64,000 bases of DNA from Himantopus leucocephalus. Taxonomy: Eukaryota > Chordata > Aves > Charadriiformes > Recurvirostridae. This document shows, piece by piece, positions 1-14,062 of the stretch. Numbering within the stretch: position 1 is the first letter of the stretch; each line of letters begins with the position of its first letter. Position numbers and translations under genes: made by a program. The DNA is taken from positions 1,018,773 through 1,082,772 of the forward strand of contig RSEF01000020.1 in assembly GCA_003993805.1 (NCBI GenBank), read 5' to 3'. Below the pieces are notes generated by a model that was not told where the DNA came from, ran no database searches, and was given only the letters and a program-made list of their open reading frames with translations.

Positions 1-217
1 TCCTCAGCAATTAGCCCTAACTTCAGTTGTCGACTATTTTTAAACAGGATTTAATGAGCATTTGCTCAAATATTCTCTTTTCCTCCCTAAAGCAAGAATT
101 CTGGAGTTTACTTTCATTCTTCATAGTAAACTGCATTTTACTACAGTAACCTCTTTTCCTACAAAAACCTGAATTGTTTATGTGAAATATATCAGTTGCC
201 TTTCATCTCCACCTCCC

Positions 218-449
218 TCCACAAAGGCTCTGTTCAATTCCTCCAAGAGGAGCAACCATCCTGAAAGCTTTGAAAATCCCAGCAGCCGGCACTTGTGCTT
301 CGAACGACCCCATGCCTAATACAACCTCCCATNTTCCACAAAGGCTCTGTTCAATTCCTCCAAGAGGAGCGACCATCCTGAAAGCTTTGAAAATCCCAGC
401 AGCCTGCACTTGTGCTTCGAACGACCCCATGCCTAATACAACCTCCCAT
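218..449. repeat. Tandem direct duplication, 117-bp period
   Basis: The segment 218-332 recurs at 335-449 with only two differences that I can see (gcaacc versus gcgacc, and gccggc versus gcctgc). A single ambiguous base (N) sits at 333, exactly between the copies. The near identity and the N at the junction suggest either a very recent duplication or an assembly join error. No coding function is visible. Confidence 0.9.
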
Positions 450-3400
450 CCTGTTTCTCTTCAAGCAGAAGCCCGCAGTGCTTTTTCTTTTCTCTTAAGC
501 TTCTGTGTTCTGAACTTCCACACAACCCTGCAACATCTTCTTGATATTTCATCCCTTTGAAAGCCGCCCAGCTGACACACGGCAGCTTACTCCCAAGAAG
601 CAAGCCCTGCACCATCAGTACGGTTCTGAACAGCACGGACCGAGAAGTAATGCTTCATCACTTACCAGCGCTGTGGAACAGACACACACCAAGAGAAACA
701 CGTTCTAGAGGTTACTATGCTCAAACAGGGCAGCAAGGCTCTGATCCATGCTAAGTATTCAGTCTGATGTAATTAAACTGAAGGAACCTGGGGTTTTATT
801 CTTTTTATTAATAGCCTTCCTTTTTTCCTTGGCGTGCACTCAAAAGAACACCAATTTCATTCAGCTTGCAGATTCGAGTCAACATTTCAAAAAACAAATT
901 TCATGTTGTTTCACTGAGTTTCGCAGAGCATACTTATATCCAGTCAGACACACAAAATAAATTTAGCTTTTAGACTTGCAACAATTAATCTTTACTATGA
1001 CAGAATATTATTTATGTTTGTTGCAACACTCATATTTTTCTATTTTCCAACAGTCCCAGACATTCTAAGATTCATTGATTTCTTAGTTTCCCACCCTTAA
1101 AACCATCCTTGATAACTAATACTGATGTCTATTATTTAAAACTTCTAGTTTACAGAATCCAATGGACATTTCCAAAGCAAAACCAGCAGCTAAGGCAAAC
1201 TGATTTCCCTAAAGGTATTAAAACCATTCAATTTATAAAGGATTTATTATGGATGATCCTTAACAGCTTGCAACGATGCCAGTTTAACAAACAATCTCTC
1301 CAACTTACTTGCCGCTGGCAGATTAAGGTACAGCGTGGTCTGGAAGTCACAAAACTACTCTAGCAACAGAAATTCAGTTTGCCAAGTAAAAATGAACTCC
1401 AAATGTGATAATAAATTCAAACTCTCTTTAAAATACAGAAAACACAGCCACTGGGTGCATCCCGGCATAGCAGGTTCAGAAAAGGCAATGTAAGCAAGCC
1501 ACTGGGTAAGCGCTGTTGTTAGAAACACCCTGTAAAATCACAACTGATGTTATGTTATACTGCTACCATCAACGATTTATATTGACAACAGCCACACACA
1601 TCTGATCCAATGCCTCACAACTCAGGGATCTCACTGTTGAGAGGCATCGTCTGTGAAGTTTCATCTTGAGCCGAATTCTGCACCGTTCCTTTCTCAAGGG
1701 AGGGGTTTCCAACACTCAGCTTCAGATGCATCACCTATATTTTTTGCCTTTAGTTAGAACTGCACATGATATAACACCACATTTTGAGGAAAAATACATC
1801 ACCCGTGTTATTCCTACAAACTCTAGAGCAAAATAGATCCTGAGTGCATACTCCAGAGATCTTTCACTGCTCAACCAGACATCATTCCCAGCTATTCAAG
1901 TGTAACACAGAATGGCTCCAGACTAAGCTTTAAGAAGTGCTCAGACAACCAAGCCAAGGTCCAGTTTAAAAAGTCAAAGTTATTTTTAATATGCGTACCA
2001 CCTCTTCCCTGTAAAGAAGATCATGAACTCCAATAGTTGAATAACACACATGGAAAGGTAAATCCTGTATTTCCAACAAAGCTGTTCTATATTGAGTTGA
2101 AGCACACCAGTGAAGAAGTTGGTCCTAAATAATCAAACCAAGAGCAAAAAAAAGCTACATTCTAGGAAAAATAAGCAGGAGATCCATGTTACACATTCGG
2201 AAGAATAAAGAATTACCTGTGACTTTCTGAAGTTTTATATAAGCATTTCAGAACTTCCAACCCTTTTCACGTGTTTCTACAGAAAAATCAACTTCCTTTC
2301 ACACAGAAAAGGCCGTTCTCCAATGTAAACAACACCAACTCCATAGAAAAGTCTAATAATAATTTATAATTGTTCTTCTAGTGATTCTGCTTAACCAAAG
2401 CTTAAAAGCAAATCAAATAGAAAAGAAGAAAGCACTGTCCACCTGTGCTTGAAGCAATCTCCAGAACAATAGTGCTGAGAGATTTTAACTGTCCCAATTT
2501 AGAGCTTTGGAGGGTCTCGCATTTCCCCAAAATGCCACATATGGGTGTTTGAAGCATAAACAAACTCCTATGTACTTATCCCTCTGCAGTAGGAGTGCCA
2601 CCATTTAGTTGACTAAGGATCAAGTGTTGGACGCATAAGGTGAGAATTATCAAATTACAACGTTTGTTTTTGTATGCTTCCATACCGCACTAAGCCTGAA
2701 AGCCAGAGGCTCCCCTTTCCCTTTAGCCTGGGGAGGATGGGGTGAGGAAGGACGGTTGTGACTCAGATCACCCCAGTACGGCAGCTCACAGAACCCACAG
2801 AGTCACCCAGAGGACAAGAAAAAAATCTAATAACTTCATGGCATCAAACACCACTAGCAGTATTTTTAGGAGTGCCAGGAGTGACGTCTTCTGGAGAGAA
2901 AATGTTAGTGTTGTGGCAGAATCCAGTCTTGTGGGTCAGCTTGGTGTCACTGCTCCACGTAAGATGGAATCGAAGCAAACAATCGGCACAAGAAAACCTG
3001 CAGTTTGTTCCTAGTTAACCGCTCTAATAAATTCTCATCAACTACACCACTCTCTACAGGATACCCAACATGCTCTATTTCAGTGTACACCAATTACACA
3101 TTCATTTAAGAACTTGGTTAACTTGAGGCTTTAATACATGTGCTTAAGGACACCTGATTTCCAGTGAGCTTATTTTGTATGGGACTGTAGCTTCTGCCTT
3201 ACATTCTGCGTACAAACACAACACAAATGCCAGCAGTCCTGCCAGCAGTATGTACCAACTGAAATTTTCACCATCTTGGCCTCAAGCTACCCAAAACCCC
3301 AAGAAATACATCCCAACACACTTAACAGACCATCCCAGTTAATAAATCTGGCACTTCCCAGCAACCTAATGTAATCCTCTCTTTGTCCATTAATTAGTTT

Positions 3401-5962
3401 AATCCCACATCTTGCAGTTATCACCCTACTTTCTTCAAAACAGCTTCTCTCTTCTCCTGCTGTGATCCCATCAGAAGCAACGCTTTCTCAGATTACTAGT
3501 TCAATTTTCAGAGGGCAGCCTGTTATGTTTTGGGTTTTGATATTACAAAGCCGATGCTAGTGCCACGGTAGTGTCAGCATCACTTTCTAAATGTATTATC
3601 CAAATAAAAATTCTAGTGTGATCCTACTTTCCTGAACCCCACAAGGCTCCAAAAGAAATCATAAAGCTAGGTTTGTATCACTAGGTGCACTAAAAAGCAT
3701 CTTTAAGATGAGATTAAGAGAGTCTCATGAGAAAGACCACAGTCCACAAAAACTGTTGGTAAATACAGCCTCTTTCCAGCACACCAGCTCTTCCGTGGGC
3801 TATAGAGCCTCATCCCACAGCCCAGCAGCTCTGCAGAGGATATAAATGGCTACAATTTTTTCTACCATTTCACTATTTCTGGGAGTTTGGAGTGGGGATG
3901 GTTAAGACCGGCATTACTACAGGCAGATAATAAACCAGTATTCTCTATATTGTGTTCCAAGTTATCTGTCACCATACATTTTGACTGATCAATCAAAACT
4001 TTGCTGCATGGAGGTTAATTAACTATTATTACAAATGTGACCTAAAACCTGAAACAAAAGGCACCACCTAACTATTAAAAAAGAAACAGACTACTGAATA
4101 CTCTTAAGAACACCTTTTTAACGCAACTGCTCTGGCAGCTTGATTCAGTCCTGGTAAGGAGTGTCCACGGTCTATCAGATACCCCTAATTTCAGGGATGA
4201 GAGCTCCCAGGGAGGACAGACGCACAGCGGAGAGCTGACAAGTGTTTTGTACAGGGTGCAGCGGTGAGCCTGTGCTGACACCCAACCACCCCAAGCCGCC
4301 ACCAGAGGCAAGCACAGCCGCCAGCCCAGACAAGACTTTCCGAGCTCTGCATTTGACTACAAGCCTTATGCAAAGAGGTTATTGACTATTGTGCACCTAA
4401 GGCAACTGAATACACCTGGAAGTTATGACCTGGTTCTACTCACTGAGTTGTCTCCACAAGAACTCTGAAGCTCCAGTATCACCATGAGAATTTGGGTGTT
4501 TCGTATCTGAAGGCAGCCCACGGGTACAAGTGCTGAACGTGGACTGTGGCAACCCGACCTCCGAGACATTCGTGTTAACTGACTGAGACGGCAAAGCTCC
4601 CACTTACGATAATAAAAAAACCCAAAAATGTTTAGGACAGTTTAAAAAGAGCTGAAATAGAGCCCCCCCCCCAAATCACAAATGGGATTGTAATTTCCAG
4701 CAGAAAACACAAACAAGAACTTCAGTCATTTCATCTTCTTTACTGCAGCTCTCCCCCTGCAACGAAAAAGAGCCAAGTCCCAATTCCAGGGAAACACCAC
4801 CTTCTTCTACAAGTTCACCTTTACACTGTTCAATGCTCACCTTTTAACTTACGCACCACCGATATTCCCCTTAATCACAACCAACAAGCTCAAAGAAAGG
4901 CCTGTGTGTGCCCTTACTTTACATATTCTCCACTTTTCTGAGAAATAACTAGACAAACTGATAGGTCAACATTCATCCTATTTCAAATATTATTTTGTAA
5001 TATATTAAATTACAATGGGGTTCAAATTAATACCTGAACTTAAGCAAAACTTAAGTTAGTTTTCCAAGCTCTTCATGCAATAGAAAACGCATTTTAAAAT
5101 CGCATTTAGTAGCAGAATATCAAAAAACATATCCTTGAAAAACTAACTTAAAGCAGGTTGGGGCTTTGGAGTCAATCATTCATTCGGCTTAAACTGGAAC
5201 AGTAACTGCAATCCTAGAAGTGCTCGCTGACTTCTCCCACCAAGTAAGATTTTTTTCATTCATTTCATATTCTTTTATTCAGCTGCCCCCCCCCGATTCT
5301 CAAGTGTTTATTACTAAAATGTAAAGAACAACTTAATTGAAAAAGAGACTCAAAAGCTCAACCACACTGACCTTAGTAAAAACCCCAAACACACCATTTT
5401 ACACTGCAAATCAGCTTTGCCCTTCTCAAGGAAGGCCTCATTCTTTCCCTTAAAACTCCTGTTCCTATTTCAGGAACAAATAGCTAAACATTCTGTCCCT
5501 TGCCCCAGATAAATCAAGCTGGCTACGGCTCAATCCTCCACTTTGCAGTCCAAACTCCTTAAGCTGAGACTGAAGACTACACCATATTCCTCTTCTCCCA
5601 TTCTTCAACTACACTGCAGCTTCGCCTGCAAGTACCTCAATGTACCACTTCTTTCTTACACGCACCCATGATTTTGGAGGCGACTTCTTGGCATTCATTC
5701 TGCCGATCCGTTTAGCAACCTCTACCCTTCCCAAAGGCTGGAAACCTAAACCATGCTGTACTTACTCTAGAGGCCACACGATTTTACCCGTTCCCCCAAA
5801 CACAGCCATGATATCATGCAGGTGACTTCAAGGCAGACCCTCATTAAGGTCCGCCTGTCTAGACTAGTACGTACTGTATGAAGAGCAGGAGTTCAAAATA
5901 AGACTTTAAAAAGAAATACGCCGGCAACACATTTTACCAAACAATTTCGCATTACTGAAGAA

Positions 5963-6076
5963 TTTTGGTGACCACGTAGTACCAACAGCCACTTGGTTAA
6001 CGAAAAGTTTTTGGTATTTCTTGTTTATACTGCATTGCTTGAACGGTCACCAAAAAAAAAAAAAAAAAAAAAAAAA
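5963..6076. repeat. 11-bp inverted repeat followed by a 25-nt poly(A) run
   Basis: The motif ttttggtgacc at 5963-5973 is repeated in inverted form as ggtcaccaaaa at 6045-6055, separated by 71 bp. The second arm runs directly into an uninterrupted A run at 6052-6076. This could be a hairpin, a short inserted element with an A tail, or coincidence. No target-site duplication was identified. Confidence 0.5.
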
Positions 6077-8428
6077 GGTTGAGATACCCCAGATGAATTC
6101 TTTAGACTATTCTCAGTTGGCCTGGAGTTACTACTGCACAGTGACAGCTTTTGCCTAAAAAAAAAATCAGTAAGGAAATAACGCAGAAGTGACTTTTCAA
6201 GTTCTCCCACGACAGAACCACACTATCTCTCACATTACATGACACAGGCTTTCTTCTTTATGAACTTTAATCTTGAATCTAGCTCCTCATAAAATACGAT
6301 CTGGAAAAAAAACCCCGCAATATTGCTTCTGCAGTACTCATAAGAAATTGATTTCTCCGATTTATTCCTTGCAAGTTCAACCTTTCTTATGCCAACACTG
6401 TCGTTCAGTTCTCCTTTTGAGTATATGCTTCTTTTTAAGAAAGCTTCTCACTCCCACAATACTTTTCTGCCACTTAATTATTACCATCTGTAGTATGAAT
6501 TTCTTCACTTCTCCATCCTAATCTGTTGCAGAATAGCCATGCTTCAAAACAGAAAAACCTACAAAAAAGCCACCACCACAAAAACCTGACATCAAGGAAG
6601 TACAAAGGAAAGGATATAACAAGGGATTTTAGAAGTTGTTTTTTCTCTCCCCCATCCAGACTAACAATAGAAGTATTTAAAGGCCACAAAATACCACACT
6701 GACCTTGCGCCCCTTTTCTGTTCTCCTCCAGATCCAACTTCTCCTGCCAGTGTACCTTCCCAAAAGCACAAACCCATTACAACAACGGATTCAAGCTATT
6801 CCGCTTGTCTGGGCACCAAGTGGGCCAAAACAACCATACAATCTCCCTGCATTAAGGGAGAAGAGATTCCACATGTGCAAACAGACAGGTGTTTTCTCAA
6901 GTGCTTCTTACCTGTCTGCTACCCATAGTATATGTATCACAATACTTTTCAACCTATACCCTAAAAAGTCTGTCGTCATTAAGTTTGAACTTGCTACAAA
7001 GGTGTTCCACACCCTTTAGAAAACACGCCTCTGCAATTTAAGAACATGAAAACCCCTATAACCCAATACTGATAAGCCTCAGATTGTCCCCCAGGTGAGC
7101 ATCTTTATTTTCTCAAAGTCAAAGGGGCAGTTCCAACAAATTTTTAATAAATATGACAAAAGTAACGCAGAGAGAAGTTCTGTGAGCAAAAAACTCTGAT
7201 GAAAAACCTAGAGTCAATTTGACAGCTGTGAAAGAATGGACTGAATTACATTTACTCTAAGTAGAGAGACTTGGAGTTATCACCATTAGGTGGAACCTAG
7301 AAAACTCAGGTTACAAACTGCGCATTTTCTGGGCAGCAGAGCACTATCTGCATAGTAAGAGAATGGCTGAATAACTGCAGCAGGCAGCAGCCAGGACAAA
7401 ACATGAGACAGAATCTCATTCATCGCTGATTCTTCACCAACAGGCTTTTCTGTGTACCTCATGCAGTAGCAGAGGGACCTGAAGACCACAAAAAGGTTAA
7501 AACGGTATCTGTTTTCATGTTATACGTGTAAGCAACCTTGGAGCGTGGGCTTCTCACAAACACTCAGACCAACAGGTTCTTACTACCTTTTCAAGACTAA
7601 ACACGACAGAGAGGAAGGTTACGTACTACACCACCACACTGTGGCTGGAGAAGAACTCGACTACAGGGATTCCTCTCACCTCTCACAATAACAGAACTAA
7701 ATGATGATACTACGGTCATATTCAGTCAAGTCACTGCACTGAAAACTCCTGGTATTTCATAGAGATGTAACATTATCTGCAGACTCATATTAGGCTTTAT
7801 ATTACATTGATTTATTATTGTTTTTGTTTAAACCAAATAATTTTTGGTTTCAGAAAACTTCCTCTTGTTTCTGCTTGACATTATTTTTCCAGGCACAACT
7901 ACGGACAAATTTTAACATGAAAAGCAGCACAAACCACCCAGCAGAAGGAAAACACTGCTTGCACACTCTCCTTTCTGCTCCCGGAGTAATTAGGGCAGCC
8001 AAACACTACCTGCTCATTCAAATAAATGGCATGACACATTGCTTGCATTGCAAGGAAGAAATGCCATTTGGATTATCATCTTAAAAATACTGTGTCAGTT
8101 ACCCAAACAGAAGGATCGGCGTTCAGGTAACAAAAAAGGCCTTCAAAAAATTTGGGACATTTGTGCCATACGCCATGGTGTTGTGTACGTAATTTTTTGA
8201 GATATACTTGAAAGGCTTTTTTCCTTTAAGAGATGCATCCAGTTTACTCAAAGTGCTTTTATACACACAGAGGGGTTATCACTGACTTAAGTGACAACTA
8301 CAGGAGTCTTTAAAAACCTTAAAACAGACTTGACCATCAAAACCAATTCTGATTTACAATCTAAGAACACGTAAGACTGCAGGGCTGAGGTTTAACAGCA
8401 AACCATTTACACATCAATTACACATCAT

Positions 8429-8932
8429 ATAGAATCATAGAATGGTTTAGGTTGGAAGGGACCTTGAAGATCATCTAGGCCCACCCCCCCTGCCCTGCAG
8501 GGACACCTCCCACCAGACCAGGTTGCTCAAAGCTCCATCCAACATGGTCTTGAACACCTCCAGGGGTGGAGCTTCCACAGCTTCTCTTAGCAACCTGTTC
8601 CAATGCATCACCACCCTCAGAGTGAAAAATTTCTTCCTAATATCTAATCTAAATCTCCCCTCTTCCAGATTGAAGCCATTCCCCCTTGTCCTATCACAAC
8701 ATGCCCTTGTAAAAAGTTCCTTCCCAGCTCTCCTGGAGCCCCTTTATGCACTGGAGTGGGCTCTAAGGTCTGCCCGGAGCCTTCTCTTCTCCAGGCTGAA
8801 CACCCCCAACTCTCCCAGCCTGTGCTCACAGCAGAGGGGCTCCAGCCCTCGAACATCTTCGTGGCCTCCTCTGGCCCCGCTCCAACAGGTCCATGTCCTT
8901 CATACGTTGGGGTCCCCAGAGCTGGACGATAT
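8429..8932 (-). mobile_element. CR1 LINE, 5'-truncated 3' end
   Basis: The plus strand reads as the reverse complement of the CR1 3' terminus: it opens with atagaatcatagaatgg, continues with the ttggaagggacc block and the cacctccca and cttgaacacctcc motifs, and then runs into the distal part of the reverse-transcriptase reading frame, including a segment equivalent to ctccaacaggtccatgtcc. The element is therefore on the minus strand and truncated at its 5' end, as most avian CR1 copies are. A 142-codon plus-strand ORF inside it is an antisense artefact. The right boundary is approximate. Confidence 0.93.
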
Positions 8933-11900
8933 ACATATCATTAACAACTGAATTTAAACTTCAGATTCGTTTAAGAATCTACTCACTGTTTTGTTCTGCT
9001 CTTTTTCACATAAGCTCAGCGCTGAAGTTCTGAACCACAAACATCCTTCTTTAGATAAGGGAATCACTTGGTTGCTTTTACTAAAGCTGCAGAGTGAAAG
9101 TTTGGCCTCAACCTTTCAGCTTCAACCCTAACACCGTTTCACTGATGTTAATGCAGATGGGCTTTTAAGGTGAGAATGCAAACATTCTGCCACTGACTTA
9201 CTGGTTACTCAGAGACAAACAAGCTATACACCACCACACTGCATACACACTTACCTCCTAAAAGCATTCAAGTGTTACAAAACCCACTCCATTTATTCCT
9301 TTGAGACCGGACCTATAACACAGAAGACTGACTGCAGCAATGCTGTGATGTAGTGGGGGAATACTAGGCAAGTGACGCAGTAATATTTAACCACTCCACC
9401 TGCCCTTCATAAAGAAGGGGTTTTCCTCTATATTCAGTCAATGAACTGCCAGTGCCTAATTTTACTTTAATTAGTCTCTTTGCTTTTGTACCCAGTTGCT
9501 TTAGTGTTCCTCAGGAAAACGGGACTTACAAATACTGTCCTTTAATTAGAAAAATTTGGCTAAAAATGAAACAGTATCAGCAACCATCATTTTCACTTTT
9601 GAGTTGAGCTTCCTGTTCAAACAAGCAACCGCTTTTCACATTCCATATCCATCCTCCTGTCAAAACAAGCAGCAATGCTTTGGTTATACTGCTGAAAACA
9701 AAAGTTTTGTAAAAAGCTCCCGTTATGGAGCACATTCTGACAAATGCCACCACAGCAAGAAGGTCACTAAGCAAACTGGTGCTGTGCAGAGGCTTGAGAT
9801 CTTAGTCACAGCGATCCTGTGAATTTCATCATAAAAGGCACTCAATCAAAATTATCTAAAAGGAATTCCTGAAGTAGTTTAGGTTCTGACTATATGGCTA
9901 TTTTCCTCCCAAAATCTGCTTAAGTGACTAGAAAGCATTTCTAAGCTTCCTACTGTCACAAAGAGCAACACTACATCCACATAGTCACATTTAATGGGAA
10001 ATGGCTGGAATGAAACTAATTGCTTGAAACTATGAAACAGCTAGCTGGAAGTTCAACCTACCTTCAGATGGTCAGAAATCGGAGCAATACCATCCTACTG
10101 ATTCTTTGGCTAACAATACTGTAACTACAATATGAAGATTTCAAGGAATCACCAGCCTTCCAGAAGCAGTGACCAGTCCAAAAAGCCAGACTATGCCAAC
10201 CAAGAGTTTTGGGCGGGATCAATTCCAGTTTTCCCTGTGCAAGCCTTCCAAGTCCTAAATTTTCAGTTTCAAACTTTATAGGGAAATTGTACTCCCTCAA
10301 CCATGGCAATCCCCACTCTGCCCCTTGAAGTTATTCTGACTGCGATCTGTTATCAACCGACTGAGGAACTATGGTCTAGTCCAGTGGTAACTCCTAACAA
10401 AAGACCTCCCAAAATTTAGGGAAAAACAGCTAAGCTGGTGTGAGAGTAGTAAATACAGAGTTACAAAATTGATTTTGTGGAAATCAGTCTCATTTTAAAA
10501 GGAAATATATTCACTGTTTCTGAAAACTTACTTTAACATATTTGGGAAGCAACTGGTAAGACCATTTGAATTTAAGGCTGTAGACCTGAGAGCACACAAG
10601 AGAAAAACAGCGACAAAGGAGTAAGCTTTAACTCTGCAGAAGCAGGAAAGGACCTCGGGTCAGACTTAATCTGGACGCTTCTCTCCTAAGCTGCCATGCT
10701 GTGAATACATACATAAAACCAGAAGAATGGTATCAAAGGAAGCTGCATAGAAGTGAGCATCAGTGAGTGAAAAGAGTCACAAGCTAAATCACCCGACACC
10801 TGCGTTCAGTCTGGAGCTATGGAAAAGGAACACGTTCAGGGCTGCTCTTCTTACATACGTTCTTTATACCCAGAAGTGAAAAGCATCCAAGTCAGGAAGG
10901 TGGGAAGCACTCCCTGCACAAACACCACTCAAAATATTCCACGTAGTAACAAAGCTCTGAGAAAATTACCGACAAAGTCATCTGTACAGAAAATAAACTG
11001 CAGAACACCTACCTGCTCACATGATAGGGAAAGAGTAGTGGAGTTCAGTACGCAGCCACAAACCTTAAGTCAAATGCATACTACCAACCAACAGATTTTC
11101 ATTCCATAGGAAAGCCAAATCTTTCAACTACAATCACGTTCTCACTGCCAAAAACAGATAGGAAGAGAACCCCTTGAGGTTACTCTTCCTGCAGAATTAT
11201 TTAACAGAGAGTTTCACTTCCTCTCGTACCAGGAGGAAGAGTCATTTGCTCTAGCAGTTTTCCCAAAACCATGACAGAACATGCAGACACAGAAGAGCAT
11301 CAGCAAACCTGCAAAAGGGCAAAGACCAGCAAATGTATTTGGCAACACTGCTTCCAGGCCCAAGGCACCGCTTCTGAAAACCTCTTACAGCAACAGAATT
11401 CAGCATGTCTTTTTTTTCTTTCCCCTTTTTAAAGACCTGCACAGTATCTAAAGAAACAAACTGACAGAAGACTAATTTGTGTATGTCTCTAGACTCAAAC
11501 TAACATTTCCTAATATACCAGTCCAGATTCAAAACAGCTTCCTTCCAACCAATTATCTTGTCAAAGACAGAAACTAGTCTTTTGCTTGCCCTAGAGTCTA
11601 TATTAAACAGGAACTGCAATCCTTTCATTCAGGGTCTAATCCATGTCTCTGGATAATCATCCTAAAACAACTCAGAGTGGTCCATTGTCCAACCAGAGGC
11701 TTTAAGTGGTGTATAATACGCAGTTGTTCAAATTTTGCAGATCAGAAGGCCAACACTGTTCAGAGGCGAGCGCGCTGCTGAACAACACGCTGAGGACCGA
11801 CAGCGTTCGCTGTGGGAAGCAGCAGCTTTGGAACCACCACAGAAGACTAGAAGGAACAAAATACAGAAACTGAAATCATTATTTACAGTTAACACACCAC

Positions 11901-14062
11901 TGGTGTGCCCAGGTTACCGGATTGTTTTTTGTTTCCTAGAGTCCGCAGTCTTTAGTGCGCAAAACAGTCTCAGTGAAACAAGCTGCTAATTTCACTTAGC
12001 ACAGGCAACAACTTCTTTAAGGACTTAAGCCTGGGCAGTTTAGCAGAACTGACCAGCACGTACAGACCTTCAATGTCAACTGGCGCATGACTATAGTCTT
12101 CCTTTGTGCATTGATCTTCCTCTCCACTCACAACAAATTCAGAGCGCAGACATTCAAGGAAAACATTAAATGCTATGAAAGGAACACTACTTAGAATAAG
12201 AAAAGTATCCCTCAGTTTTCTTTAAACCTATAAAGCCTCAAACTTCTCGTATACCTACATTTAGAACGTGGCAACAAGTCATCAATAAAGAACTCGTTTT
12301 AATGTTGTCCGTGACATTACAGAATTGACTTTTGTTAAAAACAAAATCCGCAACATTAAAAACAAAACCTGAGACATTTACATGTAACTGCTTGAAAACT
12401 TGGTAACTTTAAAGTCACACTTTCATCTAATCGTTGCAGTTCTTCCATGTCAGTTACAAGTTTGTCATTGAGTAATATATTATATTCATACTTTCTCTTG
12501 TCAACGGGATGATAAAAATACGTATGTTTAACAGAAATCACCTCATGAATGCAACAATTTTTATATATTTTTTTTTTTAAACAAGTAGTACTTAGACACT
12601 AACACTTCAGGAACTGCTAAAAACACCAACTTAGCCAGTTATATAACAACAAGTACCTTCTTTCCATAACTTGAAGAAATTGGGACATCAGTGTCACCAA
12701 CTGTGTTGTTCCGGTGAGGCTAAGCAGGATGGCAGTTCCCGACACTCAAAGCACCAAGGCCAAAACAACTGCGAATTTGAGCAGTGTCCATCAGCCGATT
12801 CTTTCTGTCACTACCTCTCGTTAGCAGCCAGACCTGAAGTGTATGTGCAAGGGTGGTTACATACCTTCCACACGGGAGACAGGACCTCAGAGGCCCTACC
12901 CCTTATTTTTAAGGCTGTTCGCGAATATAAATGTGTGCAAAGGAAGCAATTTCATCAAATCTAGCCATGTAGTTTCTTAATGTAAGGGTATCCCTCATAA
13001 TTTAGCACGACGTGCAGTTTAAGGCTGCTTCTAACATGAAAGCAAGTTGTTGTTATAGAAAACCTCTTATATTTGCAAGTGACACTTGATTATGAACTTT
13101 TCTCTACATATGCTTTAAAGGATCAACCATAACTATTTGGGACAGCAGCTATATTGTTTACAGTACACAGAGAAATTCTAAATAAGCTACGACTTCCTAT
13201 TTTTTCCAAGGGCCTACTCTTGAGGAAGAGGGGATATTTACTAACTAATTTACTACTCATTTGTGCTAAAAGATATGGAGCATCAACTGCTGGGCAAGAT
13301 GAAGAGCCCCTTCCCCACCCCAAATCCTCCACTTAAGCATTCCGTCCATGTCAGTGTTCCCAAGACCAATGGCTTTTTGTATTGGTTTGCACTTTTTTAG
13401 ATAAGCATTTAAACATCTTTAGACCATACAGAAAAAAAAAAATCAAGAATCAGAAAATGAAAGATTTCCAAAACAAACCTGCACTTTTAGAAAGTCCAAA
13501 GGAACAGGCACACAAGCATGTTTCGCAGCATATGCCGTGTCTAACACAAACACCAATAACCCTGTATCTATTACCAAGAGGATCGAGACATGAAATCAAA
13601 AGACGGTAACACAGAACTGTGCATCTAATTCCAGACACCTGTAGTTTAATTACATTTCACAACAAGGCAAGCATTGTTGTGATTCATTTGAACTTGAGAA
13701 AAACAGTTATCACCAGTTTCTGCAAGTCAACACACACTAATATCTTAAATCAATTCTGTGAACAATGAAGCCAAGTTTTCCTTTTCAGTAATTTTATTCT
13801 AATGTGAAACATGAAGAAACAAGCACCCAAATAACTACAATATAGTATGAAACTTTAATAAAAGTTGTTTAAAAAACAAAGAGCAAAATTTTAAAAATAA
13901 ACTGAAAGGCTTGACTCCTAATCACACATCTTTCTGACATCAGCAAGAGTACTTTCAGACTTTCAAAGAAAAAAAAGAAAAAAAGAAACAAAGATCTGCT
14001 GTTGAAACATTACTCCCAAAGACTGTTGAAACGCATAACATGAAGCTTCAGAGACAGACAGT

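Larger units (their letters stand above)
1..14040. other. AT-rich non-coding stretch left of RBM12
   Basis: No exon of a recognised protein could be read on either strand. ORFs here are short and have no family signature. In mammals CPNE1 lies beyond RBM12 on the same strand and shares its 5' end, so this stretch may be the long first intron of CPNE1 or plain intergenic DNA; I searched by eye for the start of the copine C2A domain and did not find it. Recognisable contents are the tandem duplication at 218-449, a candidate tiny exon at 1309-1339, a 25-nt A run at 6052-6076 and the CR1 copy at about 8429-8932. The right boundary is set roughly at the farthest RBM12 poly(A) candidate. Confidence 0.5.

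Noticed and set aside
8523..8951. 142-codon plus-strand ORF
   Set aside because: It lies antisense inside a CR1 LINE copy.
12356..12541. 61-codon minus-strand ORF with protein-like composition (YFYHPVDKRKYEYN)
   Set aside because: No matching splice sites, no family recognised, and it sits in AT-rich non-coding DNA; treated as chance.
1..13700. CPNE1 coding exons expected near RBM12
   Set aside because: No copine C2 or vWA-type sequence was found by eye on either strand; exons probably lie beyond the left edge.
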